From positions 7,021,001-7,085,000 of the forward strand of contig NZ_CP025113.1 in NCBI RefSeq assembly GCF_002831585.1: a stretch of 64,000 nucleotides of DNA. The letters are read 5' to 3'. How positions within the stretch are numbered: the first letter of the stretch is position 1; every line of letters begins with the position of its first letter. A program made the translations under genes and the position numbers. This DNA is from Bradyrhizobium sp. SK17 (GTDB taxonomy: Bacteria; Pseudomonadota; Alphaproteobacteria; Rhizobiales; Xanthobacteraceae). Shown here piece after piece: positions 61,736-64,000 of this stretch. The notes under the pieces were generated by a model. It saw only the letters and a list, made by a program, of their open reading frames with translations. It was not told the origin of the DNA and did no database searches.

Positions 61736-63022
61736 TTAGTTGATCATCCCGAGCACGCGCGGCAGCCACAGCGAGATCTCCGGCACGTAGGTGATCAGGC
61801 CGAGGAACACCAGCATCGCGCACAGCCACGGCAACACCGAGATCGTGATCTCGGAGATGCCCATCTTGGCGATACTGCTCGCGATGTAGAGGTTGAGGCC
61901 GACAGGCGGATGGCACAGCCCGACCTCGGTGTTGACGATCATCAGGATGCCGAGATGGACCGGGTTCACGCCGAGCTTGGTCGCCAGCGGATACAGGATG
62001 GGCGCCATGATCAATAGGATCGAGGACGGATCCATCACGTTGCCGGCGAGCAGCAGGATGACGTTGACGACGAGCAGGAACATCCACACCGAGAAGTTCT
62101 TGTCGATGATCCAGGCCGCCATCTCCTGCGGGATCTGCTCGTGCGTCATCAGGAACGAGAACAGCACCGCGTTGGTGATGATGTAGAGCAGCATCGAGCT
62201 CATGCTCGCCGCCTGCAGCAGCACCTTCGGCACCTCGGAGAGCTTCAGCTCCTTGTAGACGAACACGGTGATGAAGAAGGCGTAGGTCGCGGCGACCGCG
62301 GCGGCTTCGGTCGGCGTGAAGACGCCGCCATAGATGCCGCCGAGCACGATCGCGATCAGCAGCAGGCCCCAGATGCTTTCGCGGAACGCCTTGAACTGCT
62401 CGCCGATGGTCGCCCGCGGCATCTTCGGATAGCCGTTGCGTTGCGCCACGAAGAAGGTCACCGCGGCCAGCATCAGCGCGAGCAGGACGCCCGGCACGAT
62501 GCCGGCCATGAACAGCGCGCCGATCGAGGTGTTGGTGGAGACGCCGTAGAGCACCAGGATGATCGAGGGCGGCACCAGGATGCCGAGCGCGCCCGAGGTC
62601 GAGATCACGCCGACGCCGAACCGCTTCGGATAGCCGTGATCGACCATCGCCGGCATCATGATCGAGCCGATCGCGACCACGGTCGCGACGCTCGAGCCCG
62701 AGATCGCCGCGAACATCGCGCAGGCCGCGACGCCGGCGAGCCCGAGGCCGCCGGGCAGATGCCCGACCAATGAGGTCGTGAACGCGATCATCCGCCGCGC
62801 GACGCCGCCGCGGGTCAGGAAGGTGCCGGCCAGGATGAAGAACGGGATCGCCATGATGCCGAAATTGTCGAGGCCCGAAAACAGCTTCAGGCCGACGCTC
62901 TCGATCGGCACCTCGGTCATCGTGAACAGGAAGGTGAGCACGGTCAGGCCGAGCGAGATCGAGATCGGCATGCCCGTCAGCATCAGGGCAAACAGCAGTC
63001 CAAAAATAAGGGCGGCGCTCAT
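61736..63022 (-). CDS. dctM: TRAP transporter large permease (DctM)
   Basis: 428 residues with about 12 membrane helices of the DctM family (MAIPFFILAGTFLTRGGVAR; SGALGILVPPSIILVLYGV; GNVMDPSSILLIMAPILYPL; HPPVGLNLYIAS). It uses an ion gradient to import carboxylates delivered by a DctP binding protein. ATG overlaps the dctQ stop (GTG one codon earlier also possible), so both are coupled. Confidence 0.94.
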   Translation of the reverse strand: MSAALIFGLLFALMLTGMPISISLGLTVLTFLFTMTEVPIESVGLKLFSGLDNFGIMAIPFFILAGTFLTRGGVARRMIAFTTSLVGHLPGGLGLAGVAACAMFAAISGSSVATVVAIGSIMMPAMVDHGYPKRFGVGVISTSGALGILVPPSIILVLYGVSTNTSIGALFMAGIVPGVLLALMLAAVTFFVAQRNGYPKMPRATIGEQFKAFRESIWGLLLIAIVLGGIYGGVFTPTEAAAVAATYAFFITVFVYKELKLSEVPKVLLQAASMSSMLLYIITNAVLFSFLMTHEQIPQEMAAWIIDKNFSVWMFLLVVNVILLLAGNVMDPSSILLIMAPILYPLATKLGVNPVHLGILMIVNTEVGLCHPPVGLNLYIASSIAKMGISEITISVLPWLCAMLVFLGLITYVPEISLWLPRVLGMIN

Positions 63023-63594
63023 CACGCTTCTCCGAGCGCGACGGGCGCGGTCTTGCTGGTCTCGACGCCGTCGACATGGGAGGCGTCATGGTGCGGCAGC
63101 TCGTCGGTCCACCAGTAGTTCCAGCACACTTGCAGGAAGCGGAAGCACATCAGATAGGAGCCGAGCGGGATGCAGGCATAGACGATCCAGCTCGGGATCT
63201 CCATGTCGGGCGAGACCTGGTCGGTGTGCATCAGCTCGTAGACGAACTTGGCGCCCATGGTGCCGACGATCGCCGTGAACAGCGCACCGCCGAGCAGGCC
63301 GAACAGGATGGTGCGCTTGCGCCAATAGTCGTTGAGGCGATTGATCAGGACGTCGACGCCGACATGGATGCCGGTGCGCACGCCATAGGCGGCGCCGAAC
63401 TTCGCCATCCAGATGAACATGTAGATGCAGAGTTCCTGCGACCAGGCGAGATTGATGCCGAACAGATACGGATAGAGCAAGGGAACGTCGACCAGAAAGC
63501 GGTGCACGACCGTGACGAAGGTCAGGAGCGTCGCGGCCCCCATCAGGCTCGCGATGATGATTTCCTCGAGCCGGTCCAGAATCTTCAGCAGCAT
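63022..63594 (-). CDS. dctQ: TRAP transporter small permease (DctQ)
   Basis: 190 residues, four membrane helices, with the DctQ pattern EIIIASLMGAATLLTFVTVV, LYPYLFGINLAWSQELCIYM then FIWMAKFGAAYGVRTGIHVG and a final IVYACIPLGSYLMCFRFLQV. It partners DctM at 61736. The order binding protein-DctQ-DctM along the minus strand is standard. Confidence 0.93.
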   Translation of the reverse strand: MLLKILDRLEEIIIASLMGAATLLTFVTVVHRFLVDVPLLYPYLFGINLAWSQELCIYMFIWMAKFGAAYGVRTGIHVGVDVLINRLNDYWRKRTILFGLLGGALFTAIVGTMGAKFVYELMHTDQVSPDMEIPSWIVYACIPLGSYLMCFRFLQVCWNYWWTDELPHHDASHVDGVETSKTAPVALGEA

Positions 63595-63695
63595 AAATCT
63601 CCCCTGTCATGGCCTGATGCGGCAACCGGCCACGGCACCCAAGCCGCGGCCTCACACGGCCGCGGCGTTCGTTGTGATTGCGGTTTGGATCCGCC

Positions 63696-64000
63696 CTAGT
63701 TCATCGGGCTACGGCCCGTTTCCTTGAGGAATTCGTCGATCAGCGGCTGGCCGACGCGTGAGGCAACGTCCTTGTAGACCGGCATCATCGCCTTGCGCAT
63801 CGCCTCGTCCTGCTCCGGCGTCAGGCTGATGATCTCGGTCTTGCCGGCCTTCTTGATCTCGGCAAGCGCGTCGTCGTTCTCCTTGGCCGACTGGTTGTTG
63901 CCGAACTCGGTGGCTTCCTTCATCGCCTTGGAGAGCTCGTCGCGGATGTCGCCCGGCAGGCCGTCCCAGAACTTCTTGTTCACGATCACGACATAGCCGA
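63696..64000 (-). CDS. dctP: TRAP transporter binding protein (DctP), 5' part outside window
   Basis: The frame stays open to the right edge, so only the C-terminal ~100 residues are visible: VVIVNKKFWDGLPGDIRDEL then ELSKAMKEATEFGNNQSAKE, and a final ASRVGQPLIDEFLKETGRSP. These match the C-terminus of DctP-type extracytoplasmic solute receptors. The DctQ start is 101 bases downstream on the same strand. Substrate cannot be told. Confidence 0.9.
   Translation of the reverse strand, partial: GYVVIVNKKFWDGLPGDIRDELSKAMKEATEFGNNQSAKENDDALAEIKKAGKTEIISLTPEQDEAMRKAMMPVYKDVASRVGQPLIDEFLKETGRSPMN

Overview
The window is high-GC DNA with the gene content of an alphaproteobacterium of the Bradyrhizobium/Rhodopseudomonas group. 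Evidence for this is a lanmodulin gene, a pqqA gene, xoxFGJ-type quinoprotein genes, a Rhizobiales-type palindromic repeat and the flagellar gene order. The genus is inferred, not proven.

Positions 1-26469 form one large accessory-metabolism region for lanthanide- and PQQ-dependent alcohol oxidation, after an AraC-type regulator cut by the left edge and a small DUF1232 membrane protein. It holds a TonB-dependent receptor, a NarX/NarL-type two-component pair, S-formylglutathione hydrolase, and a periplasmic-binding/beta-propeller/ABC-2 transporter operon resembling the PQQ-associated (lut-like) transporters. A quinoprotein relay set follows: a rhodanese-like C-x3-C-W protein, an MxaJ-like binding protein, a SoxH-like metallohydrolase and a SoxYZ-like carrier. 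Next come a nitrate/sulfonate-type ABC transporter, several small secreted proteins, an outer-membrane protein, pqqA, lanmodulin, and xoxF-xoxG-xoxJ. The inferred logic is that the TonB receptor and ABC system handle the metal, lanmodulin buffers it in the periplasm, PqqA supplies the cofactor precursor, XoxF/G/J oxidise the alcohol, and FghA finishes formaldehyde oxidation. An IS5-like element sits inside a divergent promoter region of this cluster.

Positions 26486-36634 are a compact minus-strand flagellar late-gene cluster: ECF sigma factor, flagellin, fliD, fliS, a possible anti-sigma-like protein, flgD, flgE, two small coiled-coil proteins, flgK and flgL. Divergent from it, 37144-41818 holds a HAD-type protein, an unknown protein and a formyltransferase, plausibly a glycan-modification set.

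Positions 41883-49359 hold a cyclase/ATPase/TPR signalling protein, a MATE exporter flanked by two paralogues of an unrecognised family, and a sulfonate-type binding protein. Positions 49730-60175 hold a short-chain fatty-acid transporter, a very unusual fused molybdopterin/flavin/[2Fe-2S] oxidoreductase with a divergent GntR regulator, and a beta-oxidation set (acyl-CoA dehydrogenase, enoyl-CoA hydratase, SDR, thiolase) with a truncated IclR-like regulator. The right end has tRNA-Lys(CTT), a Spy/LTXXQ protein, and a TRAP transporter whose binding-protein gene runs off the window.
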